DNA from: Chelydra serpentina
Lineage: Eukaryota; Chordata; Testudines; Chelydridae
Direction: 5' to 3'
DNA length: 64,000 nt
Assembly (NCBI GenBank): GCA_037349315.1
Contig: JBAIAC010000007.1
Span: 9,858,001-9,922,000 of the forward strand
Shown piece by piece: positions 22,363 through 34,378 of the stretch. A model generated the notes under the pieces. The model saw nothing but the letters and a program-made list of their open reading frames with translations. It made no database searches and had not been told where the DNA came from. Positions within the stretch are counted from its first letter, which is position 1, and each line of letters starts with the position of its first letter. Both the position numbers and the translations under genes were made by a program.

Positions 22363-23068
22363 CCTCTTGGAGGGGACTCTTCGCCTGGATCTCATTCCAT
22401 CTTACAGAGGAAGGTTCATTAATGGGCCCCTTTGAAGGGCATCAGTAGGATTTGGTTCCACATTTGTGGAGGGGACTGATCAAGCAGGGGCAGGCCTGCT
22501 GGGCTTGGAATGGGGAAGGATGCACATTAGTCCTCCTGCAGCAAAGCACTTAAGCAAATGCCGCACTTAAAGAATGTATTCAAAGTCAATGGGACTGCAA
22601 ACATTTGCTGAACCAGGGCCACTGTCCCTACATCAACCCCCGGGGATTACCAGGAAAAGGAAACAGCCTAAGGTTGTATGTGTTGTAGCTTGTTCATTTC
22701 CCACATAACCTTTGTACTGTGGGTTATTCTCTCTTTCTAGGGAATTGATATTAACCTAAAAAAAAACAAATCAAGAAAAGTAATATCCACTGAACACATT
22801 CCACCCACTTTGGTTTCAGAATAATTCTAAGGACACACACAGGCCTAAAGTTCTGCTCAGTAGACTAGATGCTTAAACCCCGCACTCACTAACTCCACAA
22901 TCTCATCTTGGGTAACGCACAGGTCAGTTAAGTTGTCATTTATGAAAGATTTATCTGGACACTGCTGACAAATAGCTTGTTCTCTAATCAACTTGGATTT
23001 TAAGATTTAAATATACAAGTAAAAGGCTGTACATAGTTGTTACAGTCTCATCTAATTGAAGACAGAGC
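22363..23068. other. Probable ZBTB25 3' flank, no recognised feature
   Basis: AT-rich DNA between two hAT insertions. No ORF or RNA was recognised. Confidence 0.45.
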
Positions 23069-23076
23069 TGTTAGGT

Positions 23077-23763
23077 CAGGGGTGGGCAAACTTTTTGGCC
23101 TGAGGGCCACATTGGGGTTCCAAAACTATTATGGAGGGCCGGGTAGGGAAGGCTGTGCCTCCCCAAACAGCCTGGCCCCTGCCCCCTATCCGCCCCCTCC
23201 CACTTCCCGCCCCCCTCAAAATCCCCGACCCATCCAACCCTCCCCCGCAGCTCCTTGTCCCCTGACCGTCCCCTCCTGGGACCCCCCCATCCCTAACCAC
23301 CCCCCCCGGGACCCCACCCCCTATCCAATCCCCCCTGCTCCATCCCCGGACTGTCCCGCCCCCTAGCCACATCCCTGCCCCCTGACAAACCCCCTGGGAC
23401 TCCCACACCTATCCAACCGCCCCCTGCTTTCTGTTCCCCGACTACCCCCGGGACTCCCTGCCCCTTATCCAACCCCCCTGCTCCCCACCCCCTTACCATG
23501 CTGCTCAGAGCACCAGGACTGGCAGCCACGCTGCCCGACTGGAGCCAGCCACGCCGCCGCGCAGTCTACAGCACCAGGGCCGGTCGGCGGCTCTCGCAGC
23601 CACGCCGCCTAGAGCGCTGGCGACACAGTGAGCTGAGGCTGCGGGGGAGCGGGGATAGCAGGGGAAGGCCCGGGGGTAGTCTCCCTTGCCGGGAGCTCAA
23701 GGGCTGGGCAGGATGGTCCTGCAGGCCGGATGTGGCCCGCGGGCCGTAGTTTGCCCACTTCTG
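23077..23763. mobile_element. Non-autonomous hAT transposon, 687 bp, in ZBTB25 3' UTR region
   Basis: The ends CAGGGGTGGGCAAACTTT and AGTTTGCCCACTTCTG are inverted copies. A perfect 8-bp duplication TGTTAGGT lies at 23069-23076 and 23764-23771. The interior is very C-rich (23160-23490), then GC-rich. It ends 112 bp from the ZBTB25 stop codon on the downstream side, so it is likely transcribed as part of the ZBTB25 3' UTR. Confidence 0.93.
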
Positions 23764-23875
23764 TGTTAGGTGAAGAGAGAACTTCAGAAGAGTACCCAGA
23801 ACATTCAGCAAAATGGAAGGACACAAACGAATTGAAGCATTCATGGTTTCAGCTCATCAGAGGCAACATACAAAG

Positions 23876-25007
23876 CTATTCTACGAGGATTGCATCAACA
23901 TTTTCTGGAGTAAGCTCAGACTCCAATGCACATGACGAATCTAGGTGATCTTGAGAGAGCCTGGAACTTTTTACTGTACAATCAGACCAACTGTCACAAT
24001 AAGGATGAAACCTGTGGGCTACTGGGTTACCAAACCTTTGGCATCGGTTGTATTTGTATTGTTTCCCTTTGTGTGTGTACATGTGTTCCAGCAACTGGCT
24101 CTTTCGGAGAAATTTGTGGCCACAGACTGTGCAACTGATTTTTCTCTTTCTTGAAAAAGAAAAGTTGCAGTTTAACTCCACAGGCTCAGTGTCTTTGGAG
24201 ATTAGTGACAACTGGCCATACTGTAAGGGCTCTGTGTGACTACGGCTTGGATGTTCTGACGGATGCTCATTCTCTTTCATTAAGAAGGTACCAAGCCGGT
24301 GACTTTCAATAGCTTCCCCCTTTTCAGTAATAGGCTGCACTTCACCAAGGTCATTGCTCTCCAGGATGGAGGCTGGGACGCCAAAGGGAAGTGAGCCGGA
24401 GACGTGAGTGTGCAGGTGTTCCCGCAAATTGCCACGGGAATCAAAACGCTCCCCACAGTAATGACACAAATGCATTTTGAGATTAGTTTTAGAAACATTT
24501 GGAGAGGGCGATGTGTGACTTTGGGACACCACTGGCTCAGGGTCACATTTCTCCTGCTTTATAGACACAGATGATTTCTGAAGCTCCTCCGCTGGTTTGG
24601 CAGCTCCAGCTGCTTGAGTGGAAGGATGGGTGATCTGTTGTTCAAGGGTACCATCATCTAGTCCAATGGCAAGTGAGAGCTGTAACTGTGGGTGATCGCC
24701 CTGGTTAGCAGACCTGTTGCTGGCATTTGTCAGATTTTCTTTTGCTCCAAGACCTTCCTTTGTTGCTTTGTGTGCGGTTGAGATCTGAATTCCATATAAG
24801 TTTGAAGATTGCATCGTCTCTGGGGAAAGCATCTGGTTCATTTTAATTGCAATATGGGAAAGGTAGTCTGCATGGAGAAATCGAATGCCCTCCTCCAGCC
24901 GGCTGGTGTTGACTGTCTGCTTTGGACCTTTTCCAGTGTACATGATGTGCAACAAGTAGCTGAATATGTCTGGCTGGATATCTGTAGGCTGAATCTTTAT
25001 GCATTCA
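23876..25007 (-). CDS. ZBTB25: ZBTB25, second coding exon (rest of BTB, zinc fingers, stop)
   Basis: ZBTB25 is a nuclear BTB/POZ zinc-finger protein. This exon starts after a TTTTAAACAG acceptor, the T at 25007 completing the serine codon begun in the previous exon. It encodes residues 58-434: the rest of the BTB dimerisation domain ([36 protein letters not shown]), a glutamine-rich linker with [11 protein letters not shown] (a likely sumoylation site), a C2H2 finger at about 238-263 ([21 protein letters not shown]) and a second at about 343-365 ([21 protein letters not shown]), followed by a conserved tail ending ILVE. The total of 434 residues matches the mammalian protein to within one residue. 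No break is seen. Confidence 0.96.
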
Positions 25008-27466
25008 CTGTTTAAAACAAAACACATGATTAAATATATCTGTTTCTCCAAATGATAATCCTGGCCATTATTTAAACATTCATGTGGCCCATCATTTACT
25101 GCGAGAGAACACACACTGGCTACCTTTTCCAAGTTCAGAATAAATCTGACACATGCACAAAGAAAAGGGCATGGGCATAATTTACATGTGCAATTATAGT
25201 GACTGCCTGCATAACTTCATTAATTGTGCACGAATGTGACTCAGTCATTTGTATATGCAGTGTAACTCTGCATGCCACTGCAGTAATTGTTTGCAAATTC
25301 TGAAAATCTGGGCCTAAGACAATTGCTATATATTTAAATAATAAATTCAACAATAATAACTTCATTATTACATTCAATAATTTAATAATACATTCAACAG
25401 GGTGGACTGATTTTAAATCAAAGTGATTTAAACCACCAAACTTAATCATCCATTTTAAACGTGTGTTGCGTTTGTACTTTTTAGCTATTTTCCTAAAGAA
25501 AGGTTGATTCTCATTGCTTGGCAACCATTAAAACATGTTGATTTGCAACTAAATATAGCCTTTATACTAAGTATCGTTATTCTTTTTGATAACCAGGAGG
25601 ATACACTATATCTATACACATTTATTTAAGCAATTAGATAGATTAACTTGCATGTATTCAGATTCTTATTACATTTATGTTAGAAAATGGTGAATGATGC
25701 ATTTCTTATTTACTAGATGATTACTTGTGATTTGTGTCAAGCTCTATTTGGATGGATATTCAAATTCAATTACAAAGGCACAAACAGCATTTTAAAAATT
25801 TAATTAAATAAAACTACTTTTAAATGTTCTGGATACATAAGAAAAAAGTGCATTAAAATTAGCAAAACATATTTTATATTAAAAACTAGCTAATTTATTA
25901 AACAAAGGAAGACATTTCTGTAGTTAGTGTCTTGAACTGATTGTTTCTGGTCACTATGTCCTTCAAATTTCAGAACAAGTATATCTCATCCTTAAACACC
26001 TAGTTTTTATTCATAGTTTAGAAAATGAAGACAGTTTTCCTGTTTTTCTTAACTTTGAATAAATTAGTCATTGAACTAACCGAGTTGAATAAACTGAAAT
26101 GAAGAAAATATTCTCTCTGCACCTGAAGAAGAGGCTTCTGCTGTCAAAAGCTAGTTTAGGACTTCAGCAAACTCTGGAGCCAGATGCTTAGAGTGACTTC
26201 CACCAGTTCAGTGGTTTGACTTTAAAACATGGTAGCAAACAGGTACTGCTTAGTATTTTTTTTACTGCATTTAATTGGCTTTAATAGATTATAATAAGTT
26301 AAGCATTAAAATAGTTGTCATAATTTCAAAACTAATTTTAAATAGGTTTATTTTAAAATAAACCTGTATTTAGTTTAAATTAAAAAAACCCAATTTATTT
26401 GTTGTTAAAAATCATTGATTTTTATCCACTCTGCATTACAATAGGTATATATTTTATCAGCTTTATGTCCCAATGTCATTAAATGGTATTGATTATAATG
26501 AACACTCAGTAATAATCTTTCACTCCCTGCCATCAGAGCAGTTTCCAAACTTTAATCAAAGAGTCTTCAACATCGCTGAAGGAGTAATCGCAGATAGGAA
26601 AGTGAGCACACAGAGACCAAATCTGTAGACAGCAACTCCATGTCAGAGGCAGGATTAGAACTCAGGAGCTATCCCGTATAATTACAAAATCGGACACCTT
26701 CAAAACCACTTTGTACCCAACTGGGGTGCAGCATCTGCATGTCACCGTGAGGTGACTGATATTCAGTGCCCTATGACACTTGAAATGAATTAATGGTCTC
26801 AGTGCAGTCTAACAACTGTAAGTGTCTTCAGCACAATATTGCACTGTCACCCTTGCTAGTAGTTGCAACAGGAAGGACATAAACTGAATGAGTTTGGAAA
26901 CTGAATTACACTGGTCTGGCCAGAGCCATTTGGTGACAGAGTGTGGGGGGAAGCTTGTCCAGCCCCCAGGCATGCTCTGTGTACTCTGTAGATAAATACA
27001 AAGTTAGTTCCCAGGCCTTACAGGTCAACAGTGTAAACAAACTCTGAACTCAATTTTATTTTTAAAAACGTCAACATTGGTCCAAATGGTAAGCCAAAGT
27101 ATTGTATTTATTTCTATGTACACACAACTTCAGTGAAAAATTCTAGGCATTTGCCGCTTAAGAAAGCTGTGATACTTCTTCAACTTTTGTTTCTCTGTTC
27201 ATCCCTCTTTAAATGTGCAGCAATGCCAGATGTTGGACCTGAACTTTGGCTCATGCTGATTAAACAAGTAAGATCAAAAGGACTTTCTGATACTATCTTC
27301 TAGGCTGGAAATGAACTGGTTTTAGAGGGTTACAACTTCATAATTGTTTTATATAACCAACCCCAAGTCATCTAATCCCTTGCTAATGTTCCTTCAGAAT
27401 TTAATTAATTTTGAAGAACAAATTTAAAAAGTTGCCTTAAATGCAGGAAAAGACGCATGTTCTTAC
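25008..27466 (-). other. ZBTB25: ZBTB25 intron between the two coding exons
   Basis: It is bounded on the minus strand by GTAAGA (27461-27466) and TTTAAACAG (ending 25008). It contains a hAT-like element at 25398-26433 and, near 26540-26690, diverged MIR-like sequence (CAGAGGCAGGATTAGAACTC). Confidence 0.9.
25398..26433. mobile_element. Long non-autonomous DNA transposon with CAGGGTGGA ends
   Basis: The left end CAGGGTGGACTGATTTTAAATC and the right end ending ATTTTTATCCACTCTG are imperfect inverted copies. The interior is AT-rich with no transposase ORF. The flanks CATTCAA and CATTACA resemble a diverged target duplication. The ends suggest hAT. It lies in the ZBTB25 intron. Confidence 0.6.
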
Positions 27467-27639
27467 CTTGTCTGGTGAATAAATATCATCTTAAAGTAGT
27501 TTGAAAAAGCAGCTAGCACCGCTCTGTGGGCCTTGAAGTAAACATCTCCGATTGCAACTGTACAGTCACACAGAAAACCAAACTCACGCTGCATGTTCAA
27601 CTGCTGCAGGAGGACTAGACTGTGGCTAGCTGTATCCAT
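27467..27639 (-). CDS. ZBTB25: ZBTB25, first coding exon (start codon and N-terminal BTB)
   Basis: The ATG at 27639 sits in GCCATGG, a strong Kozak context. It lies eight bases (27646-27639) inside an exon opened by the acceptor TTTTGCCTTTAG. The exon encodes 57 residues plus two bases: [20 protein letters not shown], then [20 protein letters not shown], the first helices and strand of the BTB domain. The donor is ACAAG/GTAAGA at 27467/27466, phase 2. The next exon supplies the third base. ZBTB1 in this window starts with a closely similar [16 protein letters not shown], consistent with an old tandem duplication of the pair. Confidence 0.96.
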
Positions 27640-28047
27640 GGCGTTTCTAAAGGCAAAAGAGGACAACATTTGAGTTCTTGGTGAAGTGAAGATAATTGTA
27701 GTAGTATCAAAACCATGGAACCATAGTCAGATACTGGTAAATCTCTCGCTTGAGACAAACAAGTTATTTGACCTCAGTAAGAGTACCAGAAATGACCACC
27801 TGCACCAAGAAATACTCGATAAGTCAGCAGTGTTGGGGATTCAATGGACCGATGCCGAGAGGCAGATCTCATGGCTCAAGACAGACTATTGGAAAGCCAG
27901 GGATGAGAACTGCACTTCTGGGAACTTCCTGTCATCCTGCCTCTTTTACAAGGAATTTGACCAGATGCTGAGAACTGCACTGAGCCAACAGCGATTCACA
28001 ATAGCCTGATGAATGGGGATGGCGACCTTCTAAGTCCCCAAATCTAA

Positions 28048-28318
28048 GGGCTTGTCTACTTTTAAAAGCGGTACGGCTGAAACTGTGCCACTTCAGTGGA
28101 GACGCTGTCTACACTCACAGGAAGGGTTCTCCTATTAGAAGAGGTAATCCACCTCCCCGAGAGGTGGTAGCTAGGTCGATGGGAGAATTCTCCTGTTAAC
28201 CTTGTGCTGTCTACAATGGGGGCTACGTCAGTTTAACTGCCTCACTCTGGGGTGTGGATTTTTCACACCCCTGAGCTAGGTAGTTATACCAACCTAATTG
28301 CCTAGTGTAGACCAGGCC
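28048..28318. mobile_element. PIF/Harbinger-like MITE, 271 bp
   Basis: The ends GGGCTTGTCTAC and GTAGACCAGGCC are inverted copies with TAA on both sides (28045-28047 and 28319-28321). A TAA/TTA three-base duplication is the PIF/Harbinger signature. It is non-coding and related by its ends to the MITEs at 34379-34664 and 55336-55605. Confidence 0.8.
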
Positions 28319-28321
28319 TAA

Positions 28322-29517
28322 AATAATATGGGAGGGGAGCCAGCAGCTGCCGGATCAGGCTCATGAAGTGACTCCGATGCTCATGCCAGTCCCCAAGGAA
28401 GCTTTGCTGCCACAGCAGCCACAACATGGCCCGGGTCCATACTCAGAGGAACTGTTTGATGTCACCTGGGGGAAGCAGCCTGCAGCAGAAATCGTATCAG
28501 AAACAGAAGTAGTGATGAAGCGTGGTAATTTTCAGCCTCCATGTCTGTTATTAACATACCAATGGGAGAGATTTGCAGCTTATGACCCAAGAAAAGTATT
28601 GTTCTAAGGTGCGGGTAGCAGCGTGTATCAGCTAATAGTGGAATGCATGCCAGCGCCGTGGTAAGTCCCACCCCTGACCACCAGGCAGAATTCAGAACCG
28701 GTACCGGGAAGTGCAAACAACAGCAAAACAAGCAGTTGTGAAGAAACTTTTACTAGATATTCACACATTGTTAGAAAGATGTTAGAAAGACCCTTACATT
28801 GCCTTCTCTGACAGTACACCACACCGTACAAAGCAGCCATGCCAGAGCGGACTGTACCAAGGGTGTAGGGGAAATGTAGTCCATGGGTGACAAATTAACT
28901 CTCTGAAATACACTAGGGGTTGTATGTAGTCCAGAATTGTGCCAGAGGTGGGGGGGTGCTTTGTAATTCTTTGTTACAGAAGTATGCTGGGGGGAAGGGG
29001 GGGAATTTAGGCAATGCATTCCCTAATATGAGTCCAGGGAGTGCCTGTTGTGTGTATATAGTCCAAGTATGCCATATTAAGCATCTTTATTGTCCGGGGG
29101 TGTTTCCATGTAACCCATAGATACATGCAGGCTCTACCATACACTTTCAGCAATTTACAGGGAGGCAGTCATCCAGTGGAGCTTAGCATAGCATCCTGGT
29201 TTAAAATTCGTGGGGAAAACAACAATTCTGGGTACTGATAGCTTCAAATCTTTCCTGTAGCCAAAACTCCAGATGGGTGGTTACATTTCAGGGTAGGACA
29301 TTCTTTCTGGGCCCTCCTTTGTAGGTCACCAGCCCACTCTATCTGTAGATGTGCTGCTCAGTCACCATAACCTTGAAAACCTCTTTCGCTGGCTTGCCCC
29401 CAGTAGCTTGGAACAGAATGTCCCTTTGCCATTCAGGAATCTCCAGCAAGGAATAGATCTAACAGATTAAAGCACTTAACTCTATTGTTATCCACTCACA
29501 GAAGAAACACTATATTA
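28322..29517. other. Intronic DNA, no recognised feature
   Basis: Short ORFs only, none with a recognisable domain. No transposon end was found with confidence. Confidence 0.45.
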
Positions 29518-29525
29518 CACTAAAG

Positions 29526-30191
29526 CATAGGTTCTCAAACTGTGGTCCGTGGACGAGCTCCACTCAGGTGGTCCGCGGATAGTTCCCTATAAGGTGCACG
29601 CCTGTGTGGCTGCACATGAGACAATGAAGGGCCACCCACCTAATTAGTAGAGCTGCACAGGTGCCCATACCCTGAAGACGCACATGTAAGGTGACGTGGT
29701 GGCCTTGGTGGGGAATAGGGGGTAGGTGGGAGGGGACAGTGGGGTGAAAAGAGGGGGTGGGGGGAATTTGGGACATGCAGGGCTGCGGCGGCCAGAGAAA
29801 GAGGCAACTTCCCCCAGCTCCAGGGCTGTGGCTGCCAGGAGAAATGGCTCTCCTTCCCAGCCCCAGCTCTGTGGCTGCTGTGGTGGGGGAGAGACCCCTC
29901 TCCTTCCCAGCCCTAGCTTGGGGGCTGCCGCGGTGGGGGAGAGAGGGCACATCCATCGCATTAGAAAGGTAAGACTACTGATATTAAAATATGAGTTGTG
30001 TGCTTTTATTTGTAGAACAAAAAAAGGTTTATTATTATTAAGGGTTTTTTTATATAGCACTTCTATCTAAAGCGCTTTACAATAGTTAGCTAATGGTTCA
30101 AACAACATTTGGAAAGATCATAAAGTGGTCCACCGAGACCCTCAGCAATTTTCAAGTGGTCCGCGAAAAAAAAAGTTTCTGAGAACCACTG
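29526..30191. mobile_element. Non-autonomous hAT transposon, 666 bp
   Basis: The ends CATAGGTTCTCAAACTG and AGTTTCTGAGAACCACTG are inverted copies. A perfect 8-bp duplication CACTAAAG lies at 29518-29525 and 30192-30199. The sub-terminal motif TGGTCCG is repeated at both ends (GTGGTCCGTGG and GTGGTCCGCG). The interior has no transposase. Confidence 0.93.
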
Positions 30192-30711
30192 CACTAAAGT
30201 AACACTTCCATTGTGTAATAAACAGTCATTTGTATATGAGACAATCCACGCTTTAAATGGAATAAGCAGGCTCTTTTGGGAATAAACACTGTCATCTGCT
30301 TATTAATTAACAATATAGTTCCTTCCTTTGAGAAGTTTGGGGAAAATTTAGTTTACCAAGAATTGATCTCTGAAGTCTAAAACCTCTAAAGAGTTTAAAG
30401 AAACCAAATCAAAGCAACTCCCCCCATGACCCTCCATTAACGTAGTCCCAAAAAGTTCAATATGGAAAAGTCAAAACTAAGAGCTTGGATCAGACACCCA
30501 GAATATACAGTTTCTACAATTAAATATAAGAATATTAAATATCTTTAAAATCTATGCAATGAAGAGGTAAAAAAGCAACCAAAGTTAGAAAAGTTCATCA
30601 TATAACGCTTCCATCAAACCCACTGTAAACATCAGTAAGTGCCTAACTGATTTAGGAGCACAAAAGCCTATGACTTTCAGTGTCTCACAACTCGCTCAAT
30701 GACAGTGTCAC

Positions 30712-31535
30712 TGTCATAAACATACAGCTAAGGGGTTGAGAGTCCTCCTTGCCTGTAAAGGGTTAAGAAGCTCAGGTAACGTGGCTGGCACCTGACTAGA
30801 AGGACCAATAAGGGGACAAGATACTTTCAAATCTTGGGAGGGGGGAAGGCTTTGTTTGTGCTCTTTGTTTTGTGTCTGTGTTCGCTCTTGTGACTAAGAG
30901 GGACAGGACATCAATCCATGCTCTCCAAATCTTTCTGAACAAGTCTCTGATTTCAAACTTGTAAGTAACAGCCAGGCAAGGCGTATTAGTTTATCTTTGT
31001 TTTCTCAACTTGTGAATTTTCCCTTTGCTAGAGGGAGGTTTATCCCTGTTTTGTTGTAACTTTGAAACTAAAGCTAGAGGGGGTTCCTCTGTGCTCTTTG
31101 AATTTTCTGATACTCTGTAAGGTTAACTACCAGCCTAAATTACAGAGGTGATTCTTTTACCTTTTTCTCTTTAAATAAAATCCTGCTTTTTAAGAACCCG
31201 ACTCATTTTTCCATTGTTCTAAGACCCAAGGGTTTGGGTCTGTAGTCCCTTTGTAACCCAGTGGTTAGGAGATTATTCTCAAGCCTCCCCAGAACAGGGG
31301 GTATAAGGGCTTGAGGGGATATTTGGGGGGAAGAGGAACTCCAAGTGCTCCTTTTCCCTGGTTCTTGTTTAAATCACTTGGGGGTAGCAGTGGTTACCTT
31401 TTTTCAGGGTGCAAGGAGAGAATGTGTACCTTGGGGAGTTTTTAACTTAAGCTAGTAGAAATAGGCTTAGGGGGTCTTTCATGCGTGTCCCCATGACTGT
31501 ACCCTAGAGTTCAGAGTGGGGAGGGAATCCTGACA
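30712..31535 (+). repeat. 5' LTR of the Gmr1-like element
   Basis: 824 bp, TG...CA ends. It contains AATAAA at 31174-31179, the likely LTR polyadenylation signal. It differs from the 3' LTR by scattered substitutions and small indels, the largest a 16-base stretch near 30945-30960 missing from the 3' copy. The sequence after it, TGGTGGCAGAGC, would be the primer binding site. Confidence 0.93.
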
Positions 31536-31737
31536 TGGTGGCAGAGCGGTGGGATCATTTTTGAACCAAAAGCACAGCAGGATTTTAAAGGGACAAAATT
31601 TTCTTTCCTTTTGAGAGGTTTTTTGTCTCTGCCTGAAGGCAGAGGGGTCAAGTTACAGTAGCAAAGGAATTCACAAGCTGGGGTTTTTTTTATTTCTAGC
31701 TCTCGGTTTAGGCTAGATTAAACACAAAAAGGCTAGG

Positions 31738-33867
31738 ATGTCTGAGAGTGACGTCCAAAAGCAATTAGAATTAGCCAATTTTGAAGCTGAAGAGAAACAA
31801 AAAGAACATGATAGACGGGTGGCCTTAAAGCACTTGGAGATGGAGGCAGAAAAAGCCAGGGCAAAGGCAGAAGAGGCAGCTGCCCACCAGAGAGCTATGG
31901 AAGTTATGCAGTGGAGGGGACAACACCCTTTAGCTGCTGGCTCCACTTTTCCAAGAATTCACAAATGGGAGCGACTATGTCCGCAGTATGATGAATCCAC
32001 TGATATTTCTGAATATTTCCTCACCTTTGAGAGACTGTGCACGCTCCATGCAATTCCTGAGGATCACAAGATGACCGCATTGGTAGCAAAATTGACTGGC
32101 AGAGCTCTGGACGTATTCAATAAGATGCCTATTGATGATGTTTCAGACTATGGTAAATTTAAGGACTTGGTTTTGAAAGAGTTTCAGGTTACACCTGAAA
32201 CCTACAGAGTAAAATTTAGAGCCCTTAAGAGAAGGGCTGGACTAAGTAATGTGGCTTATGTAAACCAGATGAAGGATTTGTTCCATGAATGGGTCAAAGG
32301 AAGAGATGTAACTAGCTTTGAAGGAATGGGTGATTTAATGATACAAGAGCAGTTCCTGACTATGACCAATGATGATGTAAAAGAGTGGTTATGGGATAAG
32401 AAAATGGACTCAGCAGAAAGTCTTGCTTCGTATGCTGATCAATACGAGCAGTTGCAGACCGCTGAAACCTACAGAGTAAAATTTAGAGCCCTTAAGAGAG
32501 GGGCTGGACTAAGTAATGTGGCTTATGTAAACCAGATGAAGGATTTGTTAGATAAATGGGTCAAAGGAAGGGATGTAACTAGCTTTGAAGGAATGTGTGA
32601 TTTGATGGCTCAGGAACAATTCCTGGATATGTCCAATGATGATATAAAAGAGTGTTTATGGGATAAGAAAATAGACTCAGCACACAGTCTTGCTGCTTAT
32701 GCTGATCTATACGAACAGTCCCAGATCAGCAGAGGGGCAAGGAAAATTGGCACACAAGGGGTGCAGGTGGCAGAGAGGAACAACCCTGGTTGTAGTTTGG
32801 GGGGATACCAGAAAGGAAAACCTGAGACCACACCATTCCACCAGGGGCAGCCCAAGGCCCCACCTACACCCCAAGGAAAACCCCAGATCCCTTATCGTCC
32901 CACCACACCATTCTCCAGCAACCCATCTCACGCTACTGACCAGTCAGCTAGGCGATGTTTTAAATGTAATGAGCTGGGGCATGTGAAGGCCAACTGCCCC
33001 AAGAACCCCAACAGAATACAGTTCATTTCACCGGGGTCACACCAAAGGTCCTCAGGCCTAGATTCCTCCCAGATACCCTCGGAGCGAAGGGAAACTGTGA
33101 GTGTGGGCAGGAAGAAGGTTACAGCATGGAGGGACACTGGAGCGCAGGTGTCAGCTATCCACCAATCCTTAGTGGATCCCAGCTTAATCAACCCAGAGGC
33201 ACAAGTGACGATTCAACCCTTCAAGTCCAACTCTTTTGATTTGCCTACAGCCGTGTTGCCTGTCCAGTACAAGGGCTGGTCAGGAAAGTGGACTTTTGCA
33301 GTCTATGATGATTATCCCATTCCCATGTTGGTGGGGGAAGACTTGGCCAACCATGTGAAGCTAGCCAAGAGAGTGGGAATGGTCACCCGCAGCCAGGCTA
33401 AGCAGGCTGTCACACCTAGCTCTGTTCCTGCGACTTCCACCAGGACCCCGTCCGTACTACCAGAGACCCAGATGGAGGTGGTGGAAACGGATCCCCTGCC
33501 AACGACGACAACTGCCGTCGTGGATCCAGTCGCAGAAACCCAACCAAAGCCAGTCTCGGAACCGGAACTGGCGAAGCAACCAGCACCAGAACCATTGCCA
33601 GCACTGAGTCCAGCGCTTGCAACCCCGTCTACAGCTCCAACACCAGAGAGCACCACCGAGTCTGCACTGGCAGCAGCACCAGATCACCCTGTACAAGAGG
33701 CTCAGCCAGAGCCTGAAATACCACATCGTGCACCAGCGGAGAGCGGTTCACAGTCAACGGAAACAACCCCATCACCTGCATCGCTTCCAGAGGGACCCAG
33801 CCCAAGTCCACAACCCAGTGAGGAACTGATGTCTCCAGCATCGAGGAAACAGTTCCAGGCCGAATAG
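31738..33867 (+). pseudogene. Gmr1-like gag-protease ORF, with duplicated SCAN-like domain
   Basis: This open 709-codon frame is still intact. The order is: a charged helical start; capsid N-terminal part (about 75-150: FPRIHKWERLCPQYDES, YFLTFERLC); two tandem copies of an 89-residue capsid C-terminal part, 154-242 and 243-331, whose W...EQFL...W pattern matches the SCAN domain; a CCHC zinc knuckle near 405-420 (CFKCNELGHVKANC); and an aspartic protease with the DTGA active-site motif near 466. A proline/threonine/glutamate-rich tail follows. Host SCAN domains are known to derive from the gag of Gmr1-like elements. It is classed as a relic because the rest of the element is broken, although this frame is uninterrupted. 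Confidence 0.88.
32195..32728 (+). repeat. In-frame tandem duplication (2 x 267 bp) in gag
   Basis: Copy 1 (32195-32461) and copy 2 (32462-32728) both start CTGAAACCTACAGAG and keep the frame, since 267 bases make 89 codons. By hand alignment 72 of 89 residues are identical. The differences cluster after MKDL (FHEW against LDKW) and towards the end. The first 90 bases are nearly identical between copies. Confidence 0.95.
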
Positions 33868-33900
33868 AAAGCAGATGAAAGCCTCCAGGGAGCTTGGACG

Positions 33901-34356
33901 GTGGGACGGAGCAACCCACTGCCTCTGAGCTCTTCTGATCGATCCTGGTTTGTTGTAGAAAGAGGACTTTTATACAAGGAGACTCTTTCTGGTGGGCACC
34001 AGGAAGACTGGCATCCTCAGAGACAGTTGGTAGTTCCAACTAAGTACCGGCTAAAGCTCTTGAGCTTAGCCCACGATCATCCTAGTGGCCATGCTGGGGT
34101 GAACAGAACCAAAGACCATTTGGGGAGGTCATTCCACTGGGAGGGAATGGGCAAGGATGTTTCTACCTATGTCCGGTCTTGTGAGGTGTGCCAAAGGGTG
34201 GGAAAACCCCAAGACCAGGTCAAAGCCCCTCTCCAGTCACTCCCCATAATTGAGGTTCCATTTCAGCAAGTAGCTGTGGATATTCTGGGTCCTTTCCTGA
34301 AAAAGACACCCAGAGGAAAGCAGTACATACTGACTTTCATGGATTTTGCCACCTGA
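33901..34356 (+). pseudogene. Gmr1-like integrase, N-terminal and first catalytic part
   Basis: It contains the HHCC zinc-binding module (HDHPSGHAGVNRTKDHL ... CEVCQR) and the first catalytic aspartate in VDILGPF, then LTFMDFAT. A TGA at 34354-34356 stops the frame just before the expected WPEA motif. The rest of the domain is separated by a Harbinger MITE at 34379-34664. Confidence 0.88.
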
Positions 34357-34378
34357 TGGCCGGAAGCAGTAGCTCTAA

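Noticed and set aside
27686..28009. Extra ZBTB25 exon (107-codon ORF on plus strand)
   Set aside because: Opposite strand to ZBTB25, no similarity and no splice sites matching the gene.
31738..33867. A domesticated host gag/SCAN gene (PEG10-like)
   Set aside because: The ORF is intact, but LTRs, primer site, broken pol and a clean 5-bp target duplication show an ordinary retrotransposon copy; nothing shows host selection.
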